A stretch of DNA of 64,000 bases from DASXUX01 sp036504595. Its GTDB lineage: Bacteria > Planctomycetota > SZUA-567 > H5-PLA8. The notes beneath the pieces are model-generated. The model saw nothing but the letters and a program-made list of their open reading frames with translations. It was not told the DNA's origin and did not search any database. This document shows, one piece after another, positions 16,447-25,075 of the stretch. The first letter of the stretch is position 1. Each line of letters opens with the position of its first letter. Made by a program: the position numbers and the translations under genes. The stretch spans positions 82,774 to 146,773 of the forward strand of contig DASXUX010000012.1 of assembly GCA_036504595.1 (NCBI GenBank), given 5' to 3'.

Positions 16447-17520
16447 ATGAGCCTGCAAATCGACAATCTGCGCGTGACCTATGGCAAAACGCGAGCGCTG
16501 GATGGCGTGAGCCTGAAACTGGAGCCGGGAGAGATGTTCTTTCTTCTCGGGCCATCGGGCTGCGGAAAATCGACGCTGCTGCGGGCCGTCGCGGGATTCG
16601 TCGAAGATTTCGACGGCGAGATCCGCATCGGCGGCGAGGCCCTGAAGGGCGTGCCGCCGCACAAGCGCGACTTCGGAATGGTCTTCCAGAACTACGCCCT
16701 GTTTCCGCACCTGACGGTGCAAGGAAATGTGTCTTTCGGACTGGAAGCGCGGAAGATGCCGGCGGCGGAGCGCAGTCAACGGATCGCCGAGGCGCTGGAC
16801 ATGGTGGGGCTTTCGGGTTTCGAGTCGCGGAGGCCCGGGGAACTCTCGGGCGGCCAGCAGCAGCGCGTGGCGTTGGCGCGCGCGCTGGTGGTGCGGCCGC
16901 GGGTGCTCCTGTTGGACGAACCGCTGTCGAACCTGGACGCGAAGCTGCGCTGGGAGATGCGCGAGGAGATTCGGCGCATTCACCGGCAGACGAAGATCAC
17001 GACGCTGTACGTCACGCACGATCAGAAGGAAGCGCTCTCGCTGGCCGATCGCATGGCTATTCTGCGGGCCGGGAAAGTGGAAGCGCTCGGTCAGCCTCGC
17101 GAACTTTACCGCCATCCGCCGACGCGGTTCGCGGCTGAATTCCTGGGCGACGTGAATGCTTTGCCGGGCAAAGTCTGCGGCGGCGGAAAGAGCGTGCAGA
17201 CGGCTTTTGGCGCGGTGCCGATCAGCAATGGCACGCAGCCGGGGCTGAGCGACGGCAGCGAGGTGCTTGCATTTTGCCGGCCGGAAAGCGTGGTTGTGAT
17301 GGAGCCCGGCGCGGCGCTCTCGCCGGCTCTGGTGCCTTTGCAGGCAAAGGCGCGAATCGTGAGCGGCGCGTTTCTGGGCGAGAGCACGCTCTACGAAATG
17401 GAGCTTCCGGGCGCGGGGCGCTGGCGAGTGCTGCGGCACGAACATGGCGAGCAAGCTTTAGGCGACAACGCGCAAGTGCAGCTTGCGGTCGCGGCCGAAG
17501 GTTGGGCGGCGGTGCCTTAG
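16447..17520 (+). CDS. ABC transporter ATP-binding protein with TOBE domain (UgpC/MsmK/PotA type)
   Basis: 357 aa from ATG 16447. It has Walker A GPSGCGKSTLL, Q-loop VFQNYALFPHL, signature LSGGQQQRVALARAL, Walker B VLLLDEPLSNLD and H-loop VTHDQKEAL. The C-terminal 110 residues form the TOBE/MOI regulatory domain seen in importers of sugars, glycerol phosphate, polyamines or iron. No permease or binding protein is adjacent. The CUT1-like transporter at 39.3-42.5 kb lacks an ATPase, so this protein could serve it, as shared MsmK-type ATPases do; that pairing is inference. Confidence 0.9.
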   Translation: MSLQIDNLRVTYGKTRALDGVSLKLEPGEMFFLLGPSGCGKSTLLRAVAGFVEDFDGEIRIGGEALKGVPPHKRDFGMVFQNYALFPHLTVQGNVSFGLEARKMPAAERSQRIAEALDMVGLSGFESRRPGELSGGQQQRVALARALVVRPRVLLLDEPLSNLDAKLRWEMREEIRRIHRQTKITTLYVTHDQKEALSLADRMAILRAGKVEALGQPRELYRHPPTRFAAEFLGDVNALPGKVCGGGKSVQTAFGAVPISNGTQPGLSDGSEVLAFCRPESVVVMEPGAALSPALVPLQAKARIVSGAFLGESTLYEMELPGAGRWRVLRHEHGEQALGDNAQVQLAVAAEGWAAVP

Positions 17521-17987
17521 AAATCAGAAATCAGAATTCAGAAATCTGAATCTGGCTGCTGCAGGCTTTTGTTCGGTTGCGGCGCTGCGATGCATTTATC
17601 CGTTGGCAAATGGGGCATTAGCCTCGGGCACTGTTGGATTGTGGCGAAATGAGAAAAGCAGCGGTTCCCAATGTGACGCCACAATATGGCAAGGACGTTA
17701 TTAACTGCCGATTTGACTTTTTCATTTCAGAACATCGACGATAAGCACCTTTCTTTCCGTGCAAAAGTGGGCCAAACCAGCGCTTGAGACCTTTTTTCCG
17801 CACGCGGTTGCGCCGGCTTGGCCCAATCATTTCTGCAAGACTTGTCCCTTCCGTTTGACGGCTTCTCGGCCCACGGTTTGCCAGTGTGAGCGGGTTCGCT
17901 GCTGGGCAATTTTTGTGCGTTTATCGTGTGTGAAGCTGTCGGTTGTGCGAATCGCATGCGGTAACGCTGTCTTAATGGAGGGACGTT
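17519..17987. other. Intergenic region with a heptamer array at its start; no gene seen
   Basis: 17519-17556 is a degenerate 7-bp tandem repeat (AAATCAG, AATTCAG, AAATCTG, AATCTGG). The rest (17557-17975) has only short frames with no family resemblance. The ribosome-binding site GGAGGGACG of the next gene ends it. Confidence 0.6.
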
Positions 17988-18938
17988 ATGGAAGTAAACA
18001 AGCTGGAAACGAAGGAAGTGCTGATCATGCTGTTCGGCGTGCCCGTGATGATCACGTTGATTGTGCTGGTTTCGATCACCATGGGCCATTGGGTGACCGC
18101 GCGCAGTGATCGTCCGACGAATGTCACGGTTGCCGCGGCGGCGCCGAAAATCGAAATGAACGTTCCGCCGGCGGCTCCACCGCAGGTGAATGTCTCGGCC
18201 TCCCCGGCGAACGTCGAAGTGAAGATGCCGGAGATGCCGCCGCCCAGCGTGCAGGTCAATACGCCACCGGCGGTCGTGACCGTCGTCCATCGCTCGGACT
18301 TGTTCCCGTTTGAAGCGCGACCTGCGGCGCTCCGGGTAGACGCCAACGAGCCGCCCGCTCCTCCCGCGGCTCTCGCACCGGCCAGTCCCATCCCCACTGC
18401 GCCGGCGCTGGTGAAAGTCCCGGAGCAGCCGCAGCCACGCAAGGAGGCTGCGCCAGCCAGCAAAGCAGCGGGCGCGGTGGCTGTGCCACCGGTTCCCGCA
18501 GCCGCTCCAGCAAAGGACGTGAAGCCCGCGAAGGAGCCGCCCAAGACCGACGGCGTTGCGCCGCTGAAAGACGAAGACCTGACGCTCGACACCCTGTACA
18601 AGTACGCGGAGAAGTACATCGAGTCGTACTGTGCCAAGCGCAGCCTGGACCCGGTGGCGGAAGCTCGCAAGTGGAACAACGGTTGGAAGCAGAACGTGGA
18701 GCAGTCCCTGCGCGATAACACCGATTCCGACGAGCAGGCGTATCTCAACCGGACCGTTATCGCCAAGCGCGACTGCTTCGATATCGAGAAGGCCACGCCT
18801 GAGAAGATCGTGGAAGGCTGCCGCATCATGCTGCGCTATCGCGATGGGCAGTTTGCCTGGCTGCAAGCGATGAGGGACGCCGTGACGAACGAGAATATGA
18901 AGAAGACGCTGGTCTTTCTGGCGGCCGGCGTGAAGTAG
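17988..18938 (+). CDS. Membrane-anchored Pro/Ala-rich protein with conserved C-terminal domain, paralog 1
   Basis: 316 aa of unknown function. Residues about 10-35 form one membrane helix (VLIMLFGVPVMITLIVLVSI), followed by RSDRPTNV. A beta-rich repetitive stretch has alternating V/P motifs (PKIEMNVPP, PQVNVSASP, PSVQVNTPP). A low-complexity Pro/Ala/Lys linker (about 110-190) leads to a C-terminal helical domain of about 115 residues (LTLDTLYKYAEKYIESYC ... RDGQFAWLQAMRDAV). The protein at 19297 has the same four-part layout and a very similar C-terminal domain, showing tandem duplication. Start by GGAGGG 7 bp upstream. Likely an envelope-spanning protein with a periplasmic domain. Confidence 0.75.
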   Translation: MEVNKLETKEVLIMLFGVPVMITLIVLVSITMGHWVTARSDRPTNVTVAAAAPKIEMNVPPAAPPQVNVSASPANVEVKMPEMPPPSVQVNTPPAVVTVVHRSDLFPFEARPAALRVDANEPPAPPAALAPASPIPTAPALVKVPEQPQPRKEAAPASKAAGAVAVPPVPAAAPAKDVKPAKEPPKTDGVAPLKDEDLTLDTLYKYAEKYIESYCAKRSLDPVAEARKWNNGWKQNVEQSLRDNTDSDEQAYLNRTVIAKRDCFDIEKATPEKIVEGCRIMLRYRDGQFAWLQAMRDAVTNENMKKTLVFLAAGVK

Positions 18939-18977
18939 GTGTTGGTACTTGGTGAGTGGTGGAGTGGTGAGTGGTAG

Positions 18978-19023
18978 AGTGGTGAGTGGTGGAGGCTCTC
19001 CTCTACAACTCACCACTTTTTTT
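18978..19023 (+). terminator. Rho-independent terminator built from a heptamer repeat
   Basis: The stem AGTGGTGAGTGGTGGAGG pairs with CCTCTACAACTCACCACT (two G-U pairs) and is followed by eight T residues. The stem arm is part of a GGTGAGT-type heptamer array that begins near 18944. Confidence 0.8.
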
Positions 19024-19296
19024 GTGTCGCGACTCTATCACTCACGGCTCCCGCCGAATTATCGGACGAAATCCTGAGGGCGGATTATCGGACGCTCTTT
19101 TCCACGTCTTCAGCAAAAATCAAATTTTTCTCTCAGTCCGCAGGCTCGCGCGCCGATACGAGTCTGTAGGAATTGCCCCGAGTGGGCAGTCTTAAGGGCG
19201 GTTGAGTCCCGCACACGGTGTAAGGATTCCCCGTTGCGCGAATGCAACCGGGGGGAGGCGCGCGCCAGCTCTTGGCGCTGCGGAGGGAACGTTGCC
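19024..19296. other. Spacer between the two paralogs, with a direct repeat
   Basis: Holds two copies of ATTATCGGACG (19058-19068 and 19084-19094), start-to-start distance 26 bp. This could be an operator for paralog 2. No gene is seen. GGAGGGAA precedes the next start. Confidence 0.5.
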
Positions 19297-20352
19297 ATGG
19301 AAGACTCCGATAAGAAGCAGGTGCTGCTGATGGCGTTCGGCTTGCCGACGCTGACCACAGTCATCGTGCTGGGTTCGATGTACGCCGGGCATGTGATCAC
19401 CACGCGCAGCGACCGGCCGACGAATGTGCTGGTCTCGCCGACCCCGCCAAAGATCGATGTGAATGTTCCGCAGCAGGCGGCGCCGAACATCGAGGTTTCC
19501 GCGACCGCGCCCCAGGTGGATGTGCACGTGCCCATGGGACCGGCGCCCAGCGTGACGGTGAATACGCCGCAGCAGCCGGCACCGACTGTAACAGTCAATC
19601 CGACGGCGCCGATGGTGACCATTGTTGAACATAATGTAGAACGAGAGCCGCGGCCGGCAGCGTCGCTTGCGGACTTGCCCCCAGCACCGCAAGCGGCTGC
19701 CGTCGCGGCAACGACAAATGCGCCGTCTGTGAACAGCGCGACCACAACCGTCGCCGCCGCGCCGAAGGCCGCCGCGCCGGCGACCGAACCGGCCAAGCCG
19801 GCAAGCGTCCCGCCTGCGCCCAAACCGGCAGCTCCGGAAGCGCCGAAAGCTCCCGCGGCCAAGCCGGACGACGCCAAGGCCATGGCGCCGAGTTCGGACG
19901 GTTCGGCTTCTTCAGCCACCGCGCCCGCTGAGCCCGCTGCGATTATGGTTTCCAACACGCCGAAAGCGGCCGTGAACCTGGCGGGCAAGGACCTGTCGCT
20001 CGACACGCTGTACCGGCACGCGGAGAACTACATCGAAGCGTACTGCCGCAAGAACGGGGTGGATCCGAAAGAGGAAGACCGCAAGTGGAACAACGCTTGG
20101 CGGCGCAGCGTGGATCAGGCGATTTCGGACAACATCGATTCGGGCGAGCAGTCGTACATCAACCGCATCGTGATCGCCAAGCGCGACTACTTCAACATTG
20201 ACAAGGCGAGTTCCGAGAAGGTCGTGGAAGCCTGCCGCATCATGCTGCGCTACCGCGATGGCCAGTTGGCATGGCTGGAAGCGATGCGCGGCGCGTTGAC
20301 GGAAGACAACCTGAAGAAGACGGTGTCGTTCCTGTCGGCGGGACCGAAGTAA
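19297..20352 (+). CDS. Membrane-anchored Pro/Ala-rich protein with conserved C-terminal domain, paralog 2
   Basis: 351 aa from ATG 19297 (GGAGGGAACGTTGCC upstream). The layout is as in paralog 1: anchor helix (VLLMAFGLPTLTTVIVLGSM), RSDRPTNV, repeated beta motifs (PKIDVNVPQ, PQVDVHVPM, PTVTVNPTA), a longer Ala/Pro linker, and the C-terminal domain (LSLDTLYRHAENYIEAYC ... RDGQLAWLEAMRGAL). In the C-terminal domain most positions are identical to paralog 1, including KWNN, YINR/YLNR, VIAKRDxF and EACRIMLRYRDGQ. Function unknown. Conservation of the tail and freedom of the linker suggest the tail is the working part. Confidence 0.75.
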   Translation: MEDSDKKQVLLMAFGLPTLTTVIVLGSMYAGHVITTRSDRPTNVLVSPTPPKIDVNVPQQAAPNIEVSATAPQVDVHVPMGPAPSVTVNTPQQPAPTVTVNPTAPMVTIVEHNVEREPRPAASLADLPPAPQAAAVAATTNAPSVNSATTTVAAAPKAAAPATEPAKPASVPPAPKPAAPEAPKAPAAKPDDAKAMAPSSDGSASSATAPAEPAAIMVSNTPKAAVNLAGKDLSLDTLYRHAENYIEAYCRKNGVDPKEEDRKWNNAWRRSVDQAISDNIDSGEQSYINRIVIAKRDYFNIDKASSEKVVEACRIMLRYRDGQLAWLEAMRGALTEDNLKKTVSFLSAGPK

Positions 20353-20383
20353 GCGTTGAACCAAGTTTTTGCGATGTGCAAAG

Positions 20384-20408
20384 CCCCGCTGAAAAGGCGG
20401 GGTTTTTT
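20384..20408 (+). terminator. Rho-independent terminator
   Basis: CCCCGC / GCGGGG stem with loop TGAAAAG and six T residues, 32 bp after paralog 2. Confidence 0.9.
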
Positions 20409-20464
20409 CGTGGGCGAATAACGTGGAAGAGAACGCGCGGAAGCGGAAAGATGTTCTTTTAACG

Positions 20465-20541
20465 ACTTCAACACAGAGCCACAGAGGACACAGAGTTTCT
20501 TTTGTTTCGTTTTCTCTGTGTTCTTTGTGCCTCTGTGTTGG
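20465..20541. repeat. Nonamer-based inverted repeat (CACAGAG type)
   Basis: TTCAACACAGAGCCACAGAGG on the left is complemented by CCTCTGTGTTGGA on the right. It lies between convergent genes and is the same family as the elements at 1756 and 28390. Confidence 0.8.
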
Positions 20542-20555
20542 AGGCTGTTAATCCG

Positions 20556-20583
20556 CCGCTCCCTTACGGTCGCGGTTCTGATG
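20556..20583 (+). repeat. 28-bp dispersed repeat, copy 2
   Basis: Identical over 28 bp to 3784-3811. Its body supplies the last codons and the stop of ccsA on the opposite strand. Confidence 0.85.
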
Positions 20584-22489
20584 GCACCGGTAGCGCGACG
20601 TTGTGCCGCAGGATCGCGGCGGCGGTGAAGATCACGTCGAGGATCACGATGGGCAGAATGTACGTCACGCTGCCGGAACCGGAGGCGTAGGCGTGCAGGC
20701 CGCTGCCGAGGACGAAGTTCACGCCGTACCAGGCCATGACGACGGCCTGGAAGCAAATGACGGCTCCAACGCTGACGCCGAAATTGCCCCACCACTTGGT
20801 GTAGCGGCCGTGAAGCACGAACAGGTAGCACATCAGCGCGATGAAGGCCCAGGTCTCCTTCGGATCCCAACCCCAGAAGCGGCCCCAAGAATAATACGCC
20901 CATACGCCGCCGAGGATCGTGCCGATCGCCAGCAGCAGCACGCCGACTTGCAGCGAGCGGTAGACGAACAGATGCATCTCGCGCAGGGGCTGATTCTGGA
21001 TCACGGCGGGTTCGTCGTCTTCGAGCGATTCGTCGTCGGCAGGTTGAACGCCGGGGGAGAACAGGCGCTTGCCAAGCGTCACGTGGCCGAGAATCCAGGC
21101 CAGCATGAAGGCGGCGTAGCTGAGCGTGATCGTCAACACGTGGACGGTGAGCCAGAAATTATCGCGCAGCACCGGAACCAGCGGGTTGATCTTGGCTTCG
21201 AAGCCGGGCATGGCGGGGTTGCCCATCACGGCGGGGAGCAGATCCATCAAGACGAGGCACAAGCAGCCGGCTCCAGCGCCGCAAAGCGCGAAGTACTTGC
21301 GGCGGTAGATGAGCTCGAAGATCAGGCCCAAGAGCACGGCTCCGAAGCCCACCCAGATGACCGATTCATACATATTCGACACTGGTGGGCGGCCGGCGAT
21401 GAGGCAGCGCAGGGCGAAGCCGTAGACATGGAAGCCCAGGCCGAGAATATAGAAGGCGAACATGGAGAGCAGCAGCGCGCGCGACTGGATCTTCAGCGCC
21501 AGCAGGCCGAGCACCAGTGCGACCAGGTACAGCATCCACGATTTGCCGAAGGGGCGCAGGGTGTTGTAGTTCACTTCGCGTTCGAGGGCTTCCTGGCTGG
21601 GGTAGATGCTGGGGCTGAGCGCGGTGAGCGCGGTGCGGAACTCGCGGGCGGCCTTGGCGAAGGCCTGCGGGTCGCGCTTGGCGTACGCTCGGGTCAGTTC
21701 CTGATAGCGGGCGAAAATCGCGTTGCCTTGTTCGGCGGAGTAGTACGGGGCGGCGGCTTGGTCGCCTTTCTCGAAGCTCTTGTGGAACTTGTCGAGCGGC
21801 AGCCAGGTTCCCCTGGGGTCGTTCGGGTGTGGGATGAGGCTGAGGGTTTCGTCGGAGCGCATCAGTTGGTCGAGAACACTGAGGCGCTGCTGCACAACTT
21901 CGGCTTCGCGTTCCAGCGTGGTAAGCGATTTTTCTTCGCCGCTGCGACGCTTGGAGTCGGCGGCTTCACAAAGCGCCTGCAGGCGGCGTGAATTGCCGAG
22001 CACTTCCGGGCTGAAATGTTTCTGCTTCGGGTCTAAGCCGAGTTCTTTGCGCAGCGGCAGATAAGAAACAAAGACGATCGGGGCGGTAGCCCACGGGTTC
22101 TTCTCGGGGTGGTCGGGGTCGCGCAGCCACACGCCCAGCAGCAGATCCATGGCTGAAACGCGATTGGCCGGGTTGTTCTTGTCGGCGACGTAGGGCTTGC
22201 TGGCGAAGAGCGGGCGGCCGACAAGTTGTTCGACTTGTTCGCAGGCATAGGTCTGGAGCGGTTTCTTGCGGCCGCCTTCCTGGATCGCGAGCATCTCCAG
22301 ATCGTGGAAGTCAAGTTTGACGCTCAGGTCGGGGAAGGGGGTTTCCTTCAGGTCGTCCTTGGGCATGGGGGCGCCGTGCGCGTGGGGATCGGCGGCGGGG
22401 TCTTCGGCGGCGCGAGCGATCGGGAACGCGAGCAGCACGAGAACGGCGAGGGATAGCACGCGCGGGGATTTCAAGAACAACGCTGTCAT
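20564..22489 (-). CDS. ccsA: System II cytochrome c maturation protein CcsA (heme handling)
   Basis: 641 aa from ATG 22489 (GGAGTGAAA upstream); the frame stays open above this, but only through repeat sequence. A signal-like hydrophobic N-terminus (VLSLAVLVLLAFPIARA) is followed by a long extracytoplasmic region of about 330 residues. The CcsA core comes next, with several helices and the tryptophan-rich heme-binding WWD motif, YYSWGRFWGWDPKETWAF. CcsA with ResB exports heme and attaches it to CxxCH sites outside the membrane. The resB gene lies upstream on the same strand. The last residues (VPSEPRP) come from a dispersed repeat. Confidence 0.92.
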   Translation of the reverse strand: MTALFLKSPRVLSLAVLVLLAFPIARAAEDPAADPHAHGAPMPKDDLKETPFPDLSVKLDFHDLEMLAIQEGGRKKPLQTYACEQVEQLVGRPLFASKPYVADKNNPANRVSAMDLLLGVWLRDPDHPEKNPWATAPIVFVSYLPLRKELGLDPKQKHFSPEVLGNSRRLQALCEAADSKRRSGEEKSLTTLEREAEVVQQRLSVLDQLMRSDETLSLIPHPNDPRGTWLPLDKFHKSFEKGDQAAAPYYSAEQGNAIFARYQELTRAYAKRDPQAFAKAAREFRTALTALSPSIYPSQEALEREVNYNTLRPFGKSWMLYLVALVLGLLALKIQSRALLLSMFAFYILGLGFHVYGFALRCLIAGRPPVSNMYESVIWVGFGAVLLGLIFELIYRRKYFALCGAGAGCLCLVLMDLLPAVMGNPAMPGFEAKINPLVPVLRDNFWLTVHVLTITLSYAAFMLAWILGHVTLGKRLFSPGVQPADDESLEDDEPAVIQNQPLREMHLFVYRSLQVGVLLLAIGTILGGVWAYYSWGRFWGWDPKETWAFIALMCYLFVLHGRYTKWWGNFGVSVGAVICFQAVVMAWYGVNFVLGSGLHAYASGSGSVTYILPIVILDVIFTAAAILRHNVALPVPSEPRP

Positions 22490-22499
22490 TTTCACTCCA

Positions 22500-22712
22500 C
22501 TATGTTCGGTCGCCCTTTCAGGGCTTCTGCTCTCGAAAACCGTACTATCCAGGGGGCTGCCGCGGCTGCCGCCCCTGGCTACTATCGGACGCCCCTTCGG
22601 GGCTGGCCTTTCGACGCTGGACGCCGGTCCGGAAGACGAAGGCCCTTGCACGACTGCCTTGCAGAACCGAGCGTTTTCGGTCGCCGAAGCTGCAAGTCGG
22701 GGTTGGTTGTCG
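22500..22712. repeat. GC-rich imperfect palindromic repeats between resB and ccsA
   Basis: No ORF of interest. The stretch contains GCCCTTTCAGGGC, GGGGGCTGCC...GGCTGCCGCCCC and CGCCCCTTCGGGGC, three short palindromes of the kind scattered in planctomycete intergenic DNA. CTATCGGACG also occurs here, as in 19058-19094. Confidence 0.6.
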
Positions 22713-24794
22713 CTACGCGACCCGGACTTTGTCCGGGCCACCCTGCTCCTGCCTCCTGCGTCCTGCCTCCTGCTTACTGATTTTCTCGCGGCCTTTCATG
22801 TACGGCTTGAGGTAGTACATCACGAAAATGCCGGCGCAGATCATCAGCGAGCCGAGCCACTTGGGCAGCCAGCCGGGATCGGTGAGGACCTGCACACCGG
22901 AGTAATCGGGGTTGTTGGGGTCGTGGCCGGACTGTGAGAACTTGTAGTTGTTGCCCACCCACGGACCGTACCACGTGCGCGGGTAGCTGGTCGGGTGGTT
23001 CATTGAAATCTTCTGCGTCTGCTTTTGCAGGCCGGCGATATCCCCGCGCGGGATCAGGAACGGGGGGCGGTCGGGACAGTCGAAGGTAATTGTGCTCTCG
23101 TCCCAGGCGGTGACGGCGCCCTCGACCGCGACAGGCTGTCCGTCTTTGGACGTGAGATCCATCTGTTTCAGAGCGCTGGAGTCTGGTTTGAGCCAGACGG
23201 TGTCGATTTGCTTCGGCGGCTGAAGCGCTCCAGGCGCGGCCTTGTCCTGGAAGCTGAGCGTGCTTTCGAAGGCCATGAAGTCCATGGCGCTTTCGCGGCC
23301 TTCCTGATGCGGCGCAGAGAATTTCTCGAGCGCCACTTTGAACGGCAAGACAATGTGACGATGCGGCAGAGCCACTTCGTACTCTTTGCCGCCGACGCTG
23401 ACGCTTTCGGGGAGGAACCGAAGCGCCTCGGCTTCCTGCAGCCAAACGGTGCGGCTTTCATTGCCGCTGGTCAGTTTGCACAGCAGGCCGGCCGCGCGTT
23501 CCTCAAGCTGTTTGACGGGAAAGCCGTTCATCTCGTCCGGTTGGCTGCGCAGCCGCTCGGTCAGGCCGCTGGGGACGAACTGTTCGACCATGAACTGGGA
23601 ATCCTTCTCCCAGCCTTCGACGGGCTTGCCGACGTCCAGTTCTCCGGCGCGCTCCTTCTTGCTGCGCGTCTTCAGGAAGTAGCGGAGTTTTCCGTCGCTG
23701 CCCGCGTAGAGCGTAAGCGCGTTGCCGCCGCTGGACTTGTGGCCGCCGTGCGGGTCATCGGCCGCTTCGGCGGCGTCGTCAGCCGGGACGAGCGGGCCGA
23801 TGAGTTCGAAAATCGCGGCCGGGTTTTCGGGCTTGTCGTCCACGGTGGTCGGCGCGCCGTCCATGCGGAAGTGTGGGTAATAGCCCATGATCTTAAGCTG
23901 CCAGTCTTTGAGGCCTTCGAGCGGCAGCGTTTTGCCGACGTTCTCCGTGACCGGGAAACTGAAGAACTTTTCGTTCAGGGTGAAACTGAGCATGGGCTGG
24001 TTCTGCGGGGCGGGGAGTCTGAGTTCGGCCTTCACGCCGGTCGCTTCGCCGACCTGCGGGCGAGTGATGGCTTCAAGCTCCGGCTTGGCGAAGATAAAGG
24101 TGCGTTCGCGTCGCGGGAGCATGGCAGCGCCAGCCTCCGTGCCGGCGGGCGTTTCCGCCTTGGGCTGTGGAGGCAACCCCGGGAGCAGGCGGACGGTCAC
24201 GGCGCCCAGTTCGAAGCCATCGCCCAGCATGAGCCAATAGGATTGGGAGCCAGCGCGTTTCGTGCTGAAGGCAATTTCAGCAGCCGGAGGGAATTTGTCG
24301 AGAATTTCGACGCGGAGACTGGGATCGGGCGAGGCGACAGGAATGCGGAAGCTTGAGGGAGTGAGCATCGCCTTCGGATTGACCTGCGTGCGGGCTTCGG
24401 CGCCGTCTGGGGAGCGGACAAAGAGGTCATCGTCGCGCAGTTCGAGGATATCGTTGCCCGGGCGGCCTCGGTAGAGGCGCATGAAGCCTTCGACGCCGTA
24501 CTGGCGGTCGATCAGGCCGCCGATCAGGAGAATCACGATGCCGAAGTGCGTGAGCACGAAGCCGGACTGGTAGGACTTCCAGGGATAGCGGTCGATGGCG
24601 ACGGCGATCAGGTTGATGCACAGCATCGCCAGCCAAAGGTCGAACCACCAATGTCCGTAGATGTAGTTCTTGGCGACATCGGCGTTGAAGCCAGATTCCA
24701 GAATGGTGCCCACCGCCGCGGCGGTGATGATGACGAGCAGCAGCACCAGCGCGAGTTTCAGTGAAGCAAGCAGATTGAGGATTTTGGAAAGCAT
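22713..24794 (-). CDS. resB: System II cytochrome c maturation protein ResB (Ccs1)
   Basis: 693 aa. N-terminal helices (LASLKLALVLLLVIITAAAVGTI), the ResB-typical GTILESGFNADVAKNYIYG region, WWFDLWLAMLCINLIAVAIDR and a third helix (HFGIVILLIGGLIDRQYG) are followed by a very long periplasmic domain (about 130-660). A final helix (LGSLMICAGIFVMYYLKPY) precedes the tail. ResB forms the cytochrome c synthetase with CcsA. Two repeat-derived segments are visible: residues near 220 (PAGTEAGAA) come from a degenerate REP, and the last 15 residues come from a CCTGCCT heptamer array at 22744-22778 that now encodes the C-terminus. Confidence 0.9.
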   Translation of the reverse strand: MLSKILNLLASLKLALVLLLVIITAAAVGTILESGFNADVAKNYIYGHWWFDLWLAMLCINLIAVAIDRYPWKSYQSGFVLTHFGIVILLIGGLIDRQYGVEGFMRLYRGRPGNDILELRDDDLFVRSPDGAEARTQVNPKAMLTPSSFRIPVASPDPSLRVEILDKFPPAAEIAFSTKRAGSQSYWLMLGDGFELGAVTVRLLPGLPPQPKAETPAGTEAGAAMLPRRERTFIFAKPELEAITRPQVGEATGVKAELRLPAPQNQPMLSFTLNEKFFSFPVTENVGKTLPLEGLKDWQLKIMGYYPHFRMDGAPTTVDDKPENPAAIFELIGPLVPADDAAEAADDPHGGHKSSGGNALTLYAGSDGKLRYFLKTRSKKERAGELDVGKPVEGWEKDSQFMVEQFVPSGLTERLRSQPDEMNGFPVKQLEERAAGLLCKLTSGNESRTVWLQEAEALRFLPESVSVGGKEYEVALPHRHIVLPFKVALEKFSAPHQEGRESAMDFMAFESTLSFQDKAAPGALQPPKQIDTVWLKPDSSALKQMDLTSKDGQPVAVEGAVTAWDESTITFDCPDRPPFLIPRGDIAGLQKQTQKISMNHPTSYPRTWYGPWVGNNYKFSQSGHDPNNPDYSGVQVLTDPGWLPKWLGSLMICAGIFVMYYLKPYMKGREKISKQEAGRRRQEQGGPDKVRVA
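22744..22778 (+). repeat. Heptamer tandem repeat (CCTGCCT type) coding the ResB tail
   Basis: Units CCTGCCT, CCTGCGT, CCTGCCT and CCTGCTT, in period 7, overlap the 3' end of resB. Confidence 0.8.
24123..24148 (+). repeat. Degenerate REP element inside resB
   Basis: GGCAGCGCCAGCCTCCGTG plus GCCGGC differs from the REP consensus at a few positions. It is read in frame on the minus strand as AGTEAGAA. Confidence 0.6.
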
Positions 24795-25075
24795 GAAGAA
24801 GTGTCGTTCCGCGGCTAGAGGCTTTCGGCAGGCACAAAAACCTGCCTAAATATAAACCAACAAGGGCATTATCTTATCCCGGAGTTCGAGAATTCGAAAG
24901 GGCAGGGTTCGGGTTCGGGGTTCAGGGGACGGGAGACGGGGGAATAACAGAAGACGAGAAGCAAACCTCTCGTGGGGGAAACCGGAGAGAAATAACTCTT
25001 GCGCCGGGCCATTGAGGCGCTATGTTTCTGCACGATACGCAAAGTCACGTAAACTCGAGCCTGGGGATACCTTCC
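24795..25075. other. Intergenic region between divergent resB and RCC1 genes
   Basis: No gene. An AT-rich stretch at 24835-24880 (AAATATAAACC) may hold promoters. 24903-24925 is a short GGGTTCG heptamer array. Confidence 0.5.

Noticed and set aside
17759..18109. 116-codon open frame upstream of paralog 1
   Set aside because: It overlaps the well-supported start of paralog 1 in another frame and shows no family resemblance.
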